Shown here one piece after another: positions 10,626-22,519 of a DNA stretch of 64,000 bases. Source of the DNA: Dicyema japonicum (taxonomy: Eukaryota > Dicyemida > Rhombozoa > Dicyemidae); contig RDEW01000007.1 of the NCBI GenBank assembly GCA_011109175.1, forward strand, positions 371,712 to 435,711, given 5' to 3'. Positions within the stretch are counted from its first letter, which is position 1. Each line of letters opens with the position of its first letter. Below the pieces are notes generated by a model, which saw only the letters and a program-made list of their open reading frames with translations, searched no databases and was not told where the DNA came from. A program made the translations under genes and the position numbers.

Positions 10626-12670
10626 CCCCCAGGATCACTGGGTCAAAGAGAAAGAAATCAAAATTCTCATCTAACTAAGTGATCCCAGACCGACAAAGGT
10701 GAGGACGAGTCCGGCGGGGTCGAGAATTTTGAACAATTCGTCTCATTGGACTGTATGATTGTGGATATTTCGATAGTGTATGGAATAGAGGGCAGCTCGG
10801 TAAACTAGCCTCCTTTAAGAGTTTCCGTTGTAATTCGATTAAGAAATTTTCAATGGGCTGGATTTTGTGTTCTGGTCCAATTATCCTTATTGCACTCTCC
10901 TCGATTGCGGAAAGTTTCAATGAGGAGGAATTATCCTTATTGCACTGTTTTTTGCTAGGTCCCTCAGTGAGTCCGTCACCAGATGCTAATGTTTTCTTCA
11001 CGGCTTTCAGATCGTTTTGTAGAACGACCGGGAGGGTAGTTCTCGGTCTTCCACGAAAGCTTTATACATTGGAGGAGTAGTAATTTTCCATTGCGATATT
11101 CGGATGGGATATCGGGTCCGAACTCAGGGCATGTCCAAAAAGTCTCCAACGAGAGCTAATGATCTCGTGGCTTAATGGTATACAGTCACACTTATTGTAC
11201 AGTCCATTCCGCGAGATATTGGATGGCCAGGACATTCCATTTATGTTTCATAGTTGATTCCAGTGAAATGAGTCTAGCCTCTCCAATTCCTTTTTAGAGG
11301 TGGCCCAGGTCCCAGAGTTGTATAGTAGGATTGTTTTGAAGAAGGTGTCGTATAACATAATCCTTTGTTTTATGTTATACCCTTTCCGTTTTAGCCAAAG
11401 ATTTTTCAGCCTGTGTAATGCCGCATTTGCCAATTTTTTTCTTCGAATGATTTCTTCGCTATCTCCTTGTAAAGAGCCAAGTTTCTTTATGTGTCTCCAT
11501 TTCTCTTCGAGTGAGTTATTCATTCGTCTTATATCTGTCCGTTCTCTTTTTTCCCTGTTCACGGTGAGAAACCATTTCCCAAGTATATCTGGTGCTTTTT
11601 CTAGCACATGCTCCAGGAGTTCTTTGTCTTTATAAATTAGGTCGACATCATCAAAATAAATCACTTCTTCTATTTTTCCTTGGTATAATGGTCTCAGTTC
11701 CCTCATAGCGTCCTCCAAGTATATTGTGAATAGTAGCGGAGAAAGGGAGTCTCCTTGAGGAGTGCCTGTGTTTGTTTCAAATTTTCTCTTTGTAGGTTTT
11801 TCCAACTCTCACAAGGAGCTCTGTGTTAGATAGAAGGATATGAATCATTCTTAGACTCTATTCGTCAATAAACCCTCCCAGCACTGTCATCAATTTTTTC
11901 CTGTTAACCGAGTCAGAGGCTTTTGATAGATCTATTCCTAGAATGTGAGTGGCATTGCAATATCTTTGATGTGTTGCACATATCCATCTGTGACTCCAGA
12001 CTGCATTAGCTGTTGATCTTCCTTCTCTGAACCCACTTTGACTTTCGGGTAGGTATTCATAGACGGGTCCTTTTATTCGTTCCAATACAATGATAGCTAA
12101 GACTTTCCGTAGAGAATTTGATAATAAATAGGTCGTAAGTTTTAAATATGTGCTTTGGGTTTATTGTGTTTTTGTATAGGTATTAGTAATCCCGTTTCCA
12201 AGGGCAAAGTTGAGTTAGTTGAAAACATTTCATTTAGTAGTGTAGCGATTTTTTCAAAAAGGGGGTCAGGGCCGTATTTCAGTAATTCTAGGTTTATCGT
12301 ATCTGGTTCAGGGCTTCTGTTATTTTTTAGTTTTTGACATGCTGTTTTTACTTCCAAAATTGTAATTGGTTCTTTTAAGGGTCTAGGCTTTCCTTTGAAT
12401 GGGGGGATTGCTGTAGTCACATTAAAAAGTTTCTCAAAATGCGTTGCAATTACCTCCGCTTAATCTTCAGTATTCAGTAATGTCTTGCCATTTTTGTCTT
12501 TGATGATTATTCGTTTTTTCCGGTTTGTGTGGCGTAGTAAACGAGCGGCCAAATACATTTGTGAATTATCTTTTAGTTTGGATACTTAATTGATTTTGCG
12601 AAGTAGTTCTTTTTGGTGGAGTGTCTTGTTCAGTCTCCTGATTTTTCTACGGATTTGATCCCTCTGGTAA
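10626..12670 (-). mobile_element. LINE-A copy 2, decayed non-LTR reverse transcriptase
   Basis: Second copy of the element at 1-1960, in inverted orientation and nearly identical over its length. The best frame (11248-11805) carries TGTPQGDSLSPLLFTIYLE, a catalytic box altered to YFDD (VIYFDDVDLI) and TYNSGTW-like thumb sequence. An upstream frame (11858-12085) carries GFREGRSTANAVWSHRW. The linker block extends to about 12670 (RRKIRRLNKTLHQKELLRKI in pieces). The 3' end at about 10626-10640 is a TAATAA tail. Flanks differ from those of copy 1, so this is a separate insertion and not a segmental duplication. A short unrelated RT-linker piece (KSPGCDGIDNFF) follows at about 12690-12740. Confidence 0.85.
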
Positions 12671-12867
12671 ATTTCTTAAGAAGAAATTGTCGATCCCGTC
12701 ACAACCTGGGGACTTACAATTCGGAAAATATTGAATCGTTTGTTCAAACACATTTTTAACACCGTCATTCTATTTCCGATATTAAAACTTTCGGAATTTA
12801 GACTCCTTTTTTCCATAATCCTTCCCATAAATAAGCGCATTTTTCATTATCAAATGAGGAATTATTT

Positions 12868-15206
12868 TTATTCTGTCCTAAATTCAAGTTCCTGTAAAAG
12901 GTCCTTAATAGAGATAGTTTCGTTCTTCATAAAGACTTTTGGTTCGATACAGAGCTGTCTCTTGTAGGTGGTAAACAGTGTGACAAAAGACTTTGCTGCT
13001 GATTTGTCAGGTCTCCGCTTCGAGAGCCATAGTTCCAAGTTATCGAGCATTTGTTGAGCCAACTGAGTCGCTGATTGAATGTTTCTGTCCTTGGAGGCAA
13101 GAATGATATCGTCGGCATATGAGAGGATTAGACAGTTTTCATTACAGGTTTGTGGCATGTCGTTTATGTAGAGATTGAAGAGTAGGGGTGATAGTGGTGA
13201 GCCTTGAGGGACTCCATTTGGGAAATAGCGAGATCTTGATTTGATGTTGTTGCAGAGCACTTGTACTCGTCTTCCATTTAGGAAGTTTCCAAGCCAAAGT
13301 TTCAGAATGGATGTTGGTTTCATATATTTTCTTTGTTAGAAGTTTCCTAGGGACTGAGTCGAACGCTTTTGTGATGTCCACGGATATAAGTACTGTCCTC
13401 TGATGGGGTTTGGGGAGTTAAATCCTTCCGCAATGAATTGTGTGAGGGTTGTAAGGTGTGTTGTCGTCGAATGGTTGTCCCGGAATCCGTGCTGGGTCGG
13501 AGGTATTGAGATTGAGTCTTGTATTTTTTCCAAAACAAGCCTTTCAAGGATCCTTGAGACCGGACTTAGAATAGATATTGGGCGATAGGAAGATGGTTCA
13601 TCTATTGGTTTGTTGCGTTTTCGGATAGGTCTGATTAGAGACTTCTTCCATATTTCAGGGATTGTGTTTGTGTTAATGGAGAGGTTGAATATATAGGCTA
13701 ATAGTTCCAGGGCTCGATGGCCTAGGTGCTTCAGTTCACATGTGGTTATGTTGTCTGGTCCTTTGGCCTCTGAGTTGTTGGCCTTAGATATGGCTCTGCG
13801 AACATCCTGACTAGTAAATAGGATCCAGTTATCGGAGCGTTTCGGTTCAATCTTTTTCAGGAATACTTGGTGTTCTTTTGAAAACTTCCTGTAGGATATA
13901 GATGTGTAATATTTTATCAGAGTGTCTGGTTTTATGTAGACTTCGACTTTTCTCTCTGGGGAGGTCTTTTGATGTTTTTGATCCACTTCCACACTCTTAG
14001 CATTGGGGGGTTTTTGTAGAGAGCTTTCGATAGTCTCGTCCATCTATTTGCATTTTCTGTCTTTATGTTGTTGTCGATCTCTCTGTTCAATTCTCGTATT
14101 TTCCTGATGTTCTCTTCTGTTGGCGATTTTACCATCTTTAGATTGTTTCGTTCTCCGATCAGATGTTTCGTCGTTGTGTTAAAACGTTTTGATGACGTTG
14201 GTTGTCTCCCCATAGGAATGTACTTCTTTTTCGCATCGTTTATTATGGAGTTGAACCATTTCACTAATTGTTCGACGGAGGGAAAAGTGGGGAAATTTAA
14301 TAGTCCAATACAATTATCGACGTATTCCTTGAATCCTTTCCAATTTGCAAGGCTGTAGTTAGTTATTGTTGGGCATTGTCCTTTTATCCGTGACCTTGTT
14401 TTGACCTCCAAAAATATTGGGTTGTGGTCACTACTGGTGTCATACTTCACTGACCAGTCAATAAGTGGGGCCAAGGACGGTGATGACAATGAGATGTCGA
14501 TAGAAGAAGGTTTATCATTACGTCGAGTAGGTGTTCTTGTATGAGATGCAGGATCGTTGAGTATACATAGGCTGTGGAGGTCCTCAATTATCATCTTCCC
14601 TCTTTTGTCGTAGGTTTGTCCTGTCAGCCACAGTGGGTGCTTCGCATTGAAGTCACCACAGATAATCACATCCTTTAGTGACGCGAGAGGAGTGAGTCTG
14701 GGGGCACTGGACGAGCAGGAACTCAGTGGTGGGAGATATGCGTTGACAATTGTTATTGATAGTCTTGGGAATCGTATTTTGGTAACCAAAAGTTCGAGAT
14801 TTCCATATCCTTTAAGCATAGTGTAAGCACTGTTGGTTATGTCCTCAAACGGAATGCCGTTGCGAATAACTGTGAGAAGACCCCCACCAAGTTTGCCAAT
14901 TCTGTCACGGCGAATTACTGTGAATCCCGGAAATACTGGTGTTGAATTCTTTGGAGAAACTTTAGATTCTTGAATTAGCAACAGATCAATGTGATTTTCT
15001 TTCACAAATGTCCGAAGTTCGAGTATTTTGTTCTTGATTCCATTTATGTTCAGTTGGACTATTCTGGCTGGTCCAGGGTTTGCCTCAACGTCTCCGCAGC
15101 GGCGCAGGCCTTCCTTATTGGTCCACCCGTGAAGATAGGGGAAAGTGTGGTTCTTTTTTTTCAAATTCCACCACGTCGTCGGCGAGCCACATGACATTTC
15201 GCACAA
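12868..15206 (-). mobile_element. APE-type LINE (Ingi-like) with N-terminal 2A-like motif
   Basis: Minus-strand element with a 424-codon open frame (15206-13932) holding an AP endonuclease: LLLIQESK, a GGGLLTVI block, VNAYLPP, ICGDFNAKHPLW and SSDHNPI. All the usual catalytic positions (E, D/N, SDH) are present. Residues 38-46 before it read GDVEANPGP, a 2A-like ribosome-skipping motif. The RT follows in three more frames: SYRPISILSPVSRILERLVL (13336-14043), MDITKAFDSVPRKLL (13142-13381), and NGVPQGSPLSPLLFNLYIND plus SYADDIILAS (12868-13323). At least three frameshifts, and loss of everything after the thumb, make the copy inactive. Clade placement (Ingi/L1Tc/Vingi-like) rests on endonuclease wording and needs a tree. 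Confidence 0.85.
15069..15098 (-). other. 2A-like motif in LINE ORF
   Basis: Minus-strand codons give C-G-D-V-E-A-N-P-G-P, residues 37-46 of the LINE frame, immediately followed by A-R-I-V-Q-L-N-I-N-G-I at the start of the endonuclease. It fits the established 2A consensus D-x-E-x-N-P-G-P, in which the ribosome fails to form the Gly-Pro bond. 2A-like motifs at this position have been reported in APE-type LINEs of trypanosomes and of several marine invertebrates. Activity here is not tested. Confidence 0.85.
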
Positions 15207-15640
15207 TATATAATGTGCTTTATAATAATAATAATAAACAGTTCAGAAAATATAACAACTAAATTAAAATTAATTTAAAAATATTAATTAAAATTTAAAA
15301 ATAAATTTTAAAAATAAATAAATCTTAGTTTATTAAATTTTACAAGCTGACTGAGTGGATACCATGTTGGAACTGACTCAATGATTGAGAAATTTCCTGT
15401 GTGGGAGGGTGGTTACAACTAACTAATTCTTTTCTGATAAAATTAATTTTTCTTTAAATCCAAGTATGTTCAACAATATCAGATCACAACCTACATGCTG
15501 GTCTATTTATCCTTTAAATATCATCAGAATAACAAGGCCGTTTGTTGTGGTTACCTTTGATGGGGTCTCAATTTGATCTGAAAAAAACATAAGAGAAATG
15601 TCAGGACGATAACTCATCTTCTAAGAGGTGAAGAAAAGAA
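15207..15640. other. AT-rich spacer with short TAA run
   Basis: Sequence upstream of the 2A LINE frame. A TAATAATAATAATAA run lies near 15223-15238, then very AT-rich DNA to 15340, then unassigned sequence. No gene recognised. The true 5' end of the LINE may lie in the first part. Confidence 0.4.
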
Positions 15641-15800
15641 GTTCCTTAAGCAGACCTTAAAACATCCGATATACGATGTCTCTAGACCCGCCACAGAGAA
15701 CGGTTTAAGGTGGCCTTCCCTGCCAATTTCGATATCTTCCTTGTCAGTATGGGATCACTTAGTTAGCTGGGATATTCTGCTTCCATTTAACTCACTAATT
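15640..15800 (+). mobile_element. LINE 3'-end relic
   Basis: The tract GTCAGTATGGGATCACTTAG (about 15734-15753) matches the last part of LINE-A (GTCTGGGATCACTTAGTTAG at about 1885). The upstream sequence has LINE-like content (GGTTTAAGGTGGCC) but no readable domain. Short dead fragment. Confidence 0.45.
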
Positions 15801-15973
15801 TATTTATGACATTACTGAAACTTTTGGCTTTCCCACTTATTTAAATTTATTCCGGTTTCATCCTTTATCATCGGTAAAAATAATCCGCAGATTCATAAGG
15901 ATTTGCCGCATTTTTTGGACTTGGGCAATGAAAAAGTCCATAAAGTCTTTTTGGGAGATACACTTATAACTAG

Positions 15974-16080
15974 GAGTGATAAAGTTAATAAAGTTAAATA
16001 AAACATAACAAATTCTGTTTTTCATTATCTTTAAACGTTTTCCCTTTATATTTTAAAAAATTATAAAGTTAAAATCGAAT
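15974..16080. repeat. AT-rich interspersed repeat, copy 1
   Basis: The tract GTGATAAAGTTAATAAAGTT, then TTAAACGTTTTCCCTTTATA and AAAAAATTATAAAGTTAAAA, recurs in two halves at 18185-18245 and 18980-19010, where the LINE at 18241-18975 separates them. AT-rich, no coding capacity. Possibly a MITE or the 3' end of an unidentified element. Confidence 0.5.
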
Positions 16081-16365
16081 GTCATCGGCATCCTCGTTTA
16101 GAGGTTGATCTGGAAGACATTGTCATTAATTACAGTAGTACAATTCATCCATCAGCAAAAAAGTATTTTTCTATATTTTTATGTGTGGAGGGTAATGGAG
16201 AATACGGAGCTGAACAACCAAAGAATATCGAGGCGAGAAACTAATAATAGCGAGAAACACAGCATTCGAAAACCTGGTGATTGCAGCTGAGATGATTTTT
16301 GGAAATTTGACGTCTCGTCATGATGACAAAGATAGTGATTTAAGATTGCGTAAAAATACTAATTT

Positions 16366-18070
16366 TTAGACAAGAAAATGGTTTATTATTAATACAGCGT
16401 AGTTTAGAGAGATGACAGTACGACAGCATCCGGCATGTTGAAAACAGAGTAAGAGTAGCGAGAGTAGCGGAGAGTCGCCCTGAAGGATCCCTCTCTTGAG
16501 TTTTACCTCGCCTATCCGGTGCCTATTATAGTTCAGATGAATACTCCACCTATTCATCACAGCCACTACAAAGCTGATGAACCACAAAGGCATACACAGA
16601 CTGTGTAGGCACTCGACAAGGTAAGAATGATCAACTGAATCGTAAGCCTTCTTCACATCCACCCACATGGACAAAAGTGAGTTTCCGTGAGACACAGAAA
16701 AGCACTTGTTGATCAAAGCCTGCTCTTTTGCCCCCTGACAATTTCGCACAGTACCCAACTGATTCTCGGAGAGAATCCCATTTGCTTCTACAAAGCTCCT
16801 GACCTCATTAGCCACCAATTTGGTCATCAGTTTATACAGGGTTGGCATGCAGGTTATCGGTCGATGATCTGCAGCAGACTGAGGGTTGTCCAGCTTTGGG
16901 ATCAAATAAGTTGTCCCGGTGCAGGTTCAATCAGGAATCGCTTCCAGGTTAGTGATGCTTTTCTGTAATACACGACACATAGACTCGTGCAATGAAGTGC
17001 ATCTTTTGATAAAGAAATTATAAACTTTATCGACCCCGGTCGTTTTCCAATCAGGGAGATGTCTCACTACCGCCTCAAATTTCTTGCGAAAATCGAAAAT
17101 TCCGCCAAGAAAGGTGCGGCGCTGTACGGGATATTCCACGCATTTCCTCTTCGTGGTTTAGCCTCCCACATACTACCCCATGTGGAAAGCATTTCCGCGT
17201 CCTGCTGGGAACATACACTATGGCCATTTTCGTGTAGGCGACGGTAAAACAATCTGCGATTAAACTCAAACAGATTATTTTCTCTCCTTCTCTTACACCG
17301 ACTTTCATGTGTATAGAGTTTCCTCTTATACACCATTATTGTCCCCTCTAACTCCACCTTTGCCCTCCTCAACTCTTTGAGGTCCCATTTGGGAACACGG
17401 AGTTTACTAATTAGCCCCTTACTATAGCCGGTGCTTTTCCTCTAACCCCTCTCGCTACACTACTTATGTGCCCCTCCAGTGCTTCCAGCTCAGTCTGTAT
17501 CCAAGCAATCTTGGCACAGATCTGCTCCCTCTATTTACTGGGTGGTCTGGGCTTGTCCGTCAATTCCTCATAGGTAATCTGTGATGCATACAGCACTAGG
17601 GAGATGTCACCCAATGACCCTACTGGCTTAGCCTCCACCGCATAAGCCACAGCCTTATTGATGCAGGTTAACACTACATCGTTAACCTTACAATGAGGAA
17701 TCTTGCGGGTAAATCTACGGTCCTCAAGTAAAACATCTTCCGCTGCAGCGAGATTCCGCGCGAAGACCTCATAAACATGCTTGAGCTGCAACGTATCACA
17801 GCTCTGGTGCTCGTGCTCTCTTTGACAGTTGTGGTCATCAGGTCCCCGCCCCTTTAGACCAGTACCCTCTTTGCCTACAGCCATCTTCTTGAGTTCACTC
17901 ACAGATATAGCAGTGCTGAATCTGCCACTGCAGAGCACCGCCAAGTATGGCCAACCATTCCAGGGCATTCGAGATAGCCTGCTACGTACCTGCAGGACTA
18001 CCTGCCTCGCCCATTCTTTTGGGTCATCTGCCACAACGCTCTCGGATATGGCAAGAATCACATTCATACC
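16366..18070 (-). mobile_element. LINE relic, possibly of the R2/NeSL/CRE type
   Basis: Minus-strand frames in order: a pre-RT block (17531-18067; LYASQITYEELTDKPRPPSK near its end), a basic linker (17067-17372; NNLFEFNRRLFYRRLHENG), then the RT fingers DWKTTGVDKVYNFFIKRC (16927-17139). The palm follows: HRPITCMPTLYKLMTKLVAN, QLGTVRNCQGAKEQALINK, VDVKKAYDSVDHSYLVECL and GILQGDSPLL (16366-16905). The YADD box is lost. The LYKL and QGAKEQ wording resembles RT lineages that carry a restriction-like endonuclease, but that domain is absent here, so the clade is tentative. Stops and frameshifts are present. Confidence 0.7.
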
Positions 18071-18240
18071 ATCAGGTAACGCAAGTGACCCTTCTCCTTT
18101 TTTCCTTTCAACATTTTTGCCAACTCGAGAGTTTTAACGCCACCGAATCGAAAGCACGTTGCATGTTTTTTAAATTGACTATTATTAGGAATGATAAAAT
18201 TAATAAAGTTTTAAACGTTCTCCCTTATATTTAAATAAAT

Positions 18241-18975
18241 TATTAAAATTATTATTATATTCCTCATCTCGTTCAGGTCGTCCCCACTTCTTAGACGTTT
18301 GTTCACGAGCTTTAGATCTCCGTCATGTGTGTCAGGTAGTGTAATATGTCAGCGTCCACGAAAACACGGTCCCTGTCTCGTGAAGTAATCCTCTATTGCT
18401 ATTTTTGCTGGAGCGCCCAAGTCTATACGCAAGATACGTCCAAATAGTCTCCAGCGCATATCAGCAATTTCGAGACTCAGTTGATTTGTGCAACATCTCT
18501 TGTACAGCGATTCCTTGTTTATTCTTGTGGCCAGTTCAGTCCTAGTAGGGATCTGGGTTGTCTTCGATGGAAAGAGTCTAGTCCAAGTTGTTTGGTTTTG
18601 GATGTTCCCCAGGTCGATGAATTGTACATTAGGATCGGCTTGACAAAGGCTTTATACAGTCTCAAACGATGTGATGTGCAGGATCGTCGTTTGCCAATCC
18701 ACTCTTTCTTCAACTTGTTCATCGTTCATTCTGGCAATATCTTGACTGTTTCCAAGTAAAGAGTCAAGTTTGTTTATTTTTCGCCATGTTTCATTTGATC
18801 TGCTTTCAATCTTCTGATTTCCACAATGTCAGTTTTTGAGGTGTTCATTTTAAGGAACCATCGGTTCAGCTCAGCAAGCGCCACCTCGAGGAATTGAAGT
18901 AGGTCCGATTTGTCTTCTGACAAAAAGTCGACGTCGTCCGCATAGGCAATTTCGACGATGTTGCCATCATAGAAC
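18241..18975 (-). mobile_element. LINE-B relic nested in an AT-rich repeat
   Basis: Minus-strand fragment starting just before the catalytic box: AYADDVDFLSEDKSDLLQ (near 18900-18955), then a thumb RLYKAFVKPILMYNSSTW (18519-18722), then an LFGRILRIDLG-type block near 18400-18460. It ends in a TAATAATAATTT-like tail at about 18241-18260. The wording matches the well preserved LINE at 25880-27995. 5' truncation inside the RT is typical of LINE insertion. The flanking AT-rich sequence matches the uninterrupted repeat at 15974-16080, indicating insertion into that repeat. Confidence 0.75.
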
Positions 18976-19149
18976 TTCGAATAATTAAAAAATTATAAAG
19001 TTAAAAAAATAAATCGTATGGTTTAAATTTTTTTAACTTTACTTTTTTTAATAATTTCAACAAATTATTATTTTACTATTAAATAAATATTAAACAGCAT
19101 TTAATTTACACGTTTGTTAGTATGCCACATAAGTCTTCTCTGACTAAAG

Positions 19150-19515
19150 CAACATTAATTGTTAACGAATTTTCAAGAGAAGTTCAAGTACATAATTAAC
19201 CATGAGTTATTTTGTAAACTATGCTTAACGACAGTTTGCTACCCTTCACAGGTCGTCCAAGAAACATTAAATTTCAACGGAAATTTAATGTTTCACGGAA
19301 TTGAGTTATTACAATCGCTCCCTCAAAGTGCCAATTTGAATCCAATTGAGCACGTGTGGACCTTCATGAAAACAAAAAATAAGGGGAACCGAATTAAAAA
19401 AAAAAGACCTATTCAAAGAATTGAAAAAGATTTGGAACAATCTCTCGGAAAAATATGCGAAATCGCTTGTTGGAGTTTTAGAAGTAATAAATGCTCAAGG
19501 GGGTCATTCTAAATT
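19150..19515 (+). mobile_element. Tc1/mariner transposase C-terminal relic
   Basis: The plus-strand frame reads LPQSANLNPIEHVWTFMK followed by a basic stretch (KGNRIKKKRPIQRIEKD). The NPIEHVW block carries the third catalytic acidic residue in Tc1-type transposases. The rest of the DDE domain and the terminal repeats were not recognised. Short dead copy. Confidence 0.65.
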
Positions 19516-19764
19516 TTGAACTATTTTTGTTCTCTTATTTTGTTTGAAAAAATTGGGTTTAAATACTTATAAAACCTTTGACGTTTAGATTTTCGTAAAA
19601 GACAAAAGTTAAGCTTATATTTTAAAATTCAAATTTTTATTAAAAAATTAATCATTATTTAGAAAAAAAGTGAGAAATTGGTTGTTCGTTTTTTATTTGT
19701 ATCGCTTTAATTTGAAAGTAACGAGTGTATATAAAGTACGTTTAGTGCAATAGATTCGGGAAAG

Positions 19765-19962
19765 ATGAGACAGGTCAAACAATATTTAAAGAAAAGAATT
19801 TTGGATAGCGACCTAACTAAAATTATTAATATGGAATGGAAAAATGTCTCTCCTGAAGATTATTCATTCCTTCTAAATTGTCAGCCATCTTCGGCATCTG
19901 TCGAAAGATGTTTTTCGCATTTCAAAAGTTTTTTTAGGACAAACAAAAACTTTTGTACATGA
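19765..19962 (+). mobile_element. hAT transposase C-terminal relic
   Basis: An open frame of 65 codons with LLNCQPSSASVERCFSHFKS. The P-S-S-A-S-x-E-R-x-F-S pattern is the hAT dimerisation region near the transposase C-terminus. No BED finger or catalytic core upstream. The frame starts after AT-rich DNA, so it is a fragment. Confidence 0.55.
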
Positions 19963-19974
19963 TATCTTAAAACT

Positions 19975-20565
19975 ACGTAATGTCTATTTTCAATAAATAG
20001 TCTTTAAAACAACATTTGTCTTTTATTGTTTCGTATCTATATTTTACTGTTTAAATTGAGAATAAATAGTTTTTTTTAATTTTAAGGTTAAAAAGTTTGG
20101 TTTAATGATGTCTAATGATGTCTGCAAGATCTTAATGATGTCTGCATTATTTGGCTAAACAAAAATCATATTGTCTACGTTTGCACTGCAAGGTGGTTCG
20201 TTATCTCCCCCTCAATGATCAATAAAATTAATTTTGTTTTTCGGGAAGGTTTTCTATTCGAAATACATTTCCTCCCTTCTGTTAATGCGGATTCCTTCTG
20301 CATAAAGCAGAACAACAGTCAACAGCAAACAAAACAGAAAATGGCAGTAAAAAGTCAACTATCGACTAATAAGATGATCAATCTCAGTTTATTAGTTGAT
20401 CCCTGAATTGTAGTTTGTGACCACATGTCTGAACCAATTTCTATATCACTCCTGAAGAATAGATGAGATAAATTTTGACCACAATCAACAGACTACTTTC
20501 TAAACTTCTTGAAATGCCTTATTTGAAGTTAAATTTTTAATCTATTCAGGCTGAGTATTCCATGC
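19975..20565. other. Unassigned AT-rich stretch
   Basis: No gene recognised. AATGATGTCT is repeated three times at about 20105-20150. A 63-codon open frame at 20215-20406 has low-complexity Gln and Lys content and no domain. Confidence 0.4.
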
Positions 20566-20569
20566 ATGC

Positions 20570-20780
20570 CTACTGGCTTGACAGGTGATGCCGTCATCAA
20601 TGGTACCTCACTGGATTGTCCACAAGAACTCGCACAAAACCAAAAAAGAAAATAGGTTAATAACGATCCTGATGCCTTGGCTCCTTCCTACGATCGATGA
20701 ACATTACTTTTCTTTCTCTATTAGAGTGCGTGTACTACAATTGTGGGATTTTAGTGGTGGAAACATTACACTCCGGTAGA
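20570..20780. repeat. Short interspersed repeat, diverged copy
   Basis: Diverged relative of the repeats at 1976-2201 and 52690-52915: TTGACAGGTGATGCCGTCAT, CACTGGATTG, CACAAAACCAAAAAAGAAAA and CCTTGGCTCCTTCCTACGAT occur in the same order. No coding capacity. Confidence 0.45.
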
Positions 20781-22519
20781 AATTGTAGGCGTCTCCATCG
20801 GCCCCTGTTGTTTGCATCTGTTCGTAGGTCTTCTATGTTGACCCACATATAGGTTTTCTATCAATCCCATTAAGATCCTTATTTAGAGCCACAAAAAGTG
20901 ACTCTTATTTTTGAAAATAACCTTGATGTTTGAATTTAATTTTTTGTTAAATTGATTTATTACAATAAAAGAATTTAATTTAATTGACTACAATTATAAC
21001 CAAAAAATTTATTAAACAATAACTTAAGTGCCCATTAAAATGAAAAAACAATGAGTTATATCACTAGATAATGACTATTTTTTATTATTTCCTTGTGGAA
21101 ATTCTGAATCGATTTAAATGACTAAATCTATAATACCCACAGAGACCAACAACTGGCAATGATTGTCGCTTTCTCTGTTGGTGGTGAATTTAAAATTGAC
21201 AGTCACGGGCTAGATATTAGTGTAAAAATTTTCCTAATTCAGTGTCGGGAAATCCATACACCCAAGGCGGAGAACGAGTTAAATCCAAAAGGAAAGTCGA
21301 AAAGGAATAATTAGACTAATCGTTAGACACGTGCAATTGATCTAATTACTGCTCCGAGAGAATTTATAGTCAGGGATTTTCACTAAACCTTTGATAAAGT
21401 CCCAGCATGGGAGTCTAATTTTATTTTTGAGATGGTGAAATGTATATGGCTTTATGTAATGCCGTATTATTGAGAACCACGAGGTCTCCGATAGAAAAAA
21501 AACAAAAAAGTCATGTGATCTCAGTTCTCAATTAGCAGCGCCAATTTGCGTCTGTGGTCCTTCATCATCCCCACAGGTGCACGGAACGGTTCCTTTTCAG
21601 CTTGCATAGTAAATCAATTTGTGAACAGAACTTTATGGTTGACTGGCTTTTTTTGGTTAAGCGGTTTGATTAGGAAATCGACAGAGATAGGCTAAACGGC
21701 TTTATGTATTCCATTGGGTAATAAGGAAATTGCTAGATTATATTAGACACAAAATAATAAAATCAAATAAAATTGATTCATTTTTTAAAATTATTTTATT
21801 TATTTACTTCCAGTCCCTTTAAGTGAGGGAAACATGTAGCTAATATAACGTAACTACCGATGACGGACGTTCCCAAGTTTAATGTGGGTCACCTGTTCGT
21901 GGAGAAAACTGCATTGTAGCCAACAAGCCTACACTCCCTCGTTTACATAGCAACTATTTATTAGTTAGCTTGGTAACGGCTACGAGTGCCGAGTTTACGT
22001 CCCCAGTTCCTTTATAAAATCATTTCTGTGAAGGGAAATAGATGCTCTACTTTGTGAAATTTATTAATTGGATTAATCGATAATAAAATTCAATAAATAA
22101 TGTTTGGTAACATTTTTTGGTTGATAATGACAGGATAAATAAAATGTGTTTAAACTTGTTTTTATTACTTAAATTTATTAAACTTTAATGATTTAAAATT
22201 TAATATTTAATTATTAAATGGTCGACCAAATTGGTGGGAAAAAAATAAAATAAAATACCAATTAAGAATATTGCCGCTCAGGCTATTTTGGCCTAATTAT
22301 TTCTGTATGTTACCTCATAAATATAGAGCTGCGACTTATTTACAGACTATGTAGCTATAGTATCGGGTAAACTGATTGACATTCGGACTTTAATTAAACT
22401 TATTACATTTAATTGCGTTACCAAGCATTTATAAAAGTTTGTCTGAATTGATCGAACTTAAATATTAAAACCGCAAATTCGCTATCGTTTATATTTTATT
22501 GAATTAGATTTCCCGCTAA
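20781..22519. other. Long AT-rich spacer
   Basis: About 1.7 kb upstream of the coiled-coil gene. I see no coding frame with domain content, no transposon protein and no tandem array. The last few hundred bases presumably include the promoter of the coiled-coil gene, but no defined motif stands out. Confidence 0.4.

Noticed and set aside
1-12670. LINE-A copies 1 and 2 as arms of one large inverted duplication
   Set aside because: Their 3' flanks differ beyond the (TAA)n tail, which fits two independent insertions of the same subfamily.
13403-15262. Plus-strand open frames over the 2A LINE
   Set aside because: They are antisense to clear endonuclease and RT coding sequence and have no domain of their own.
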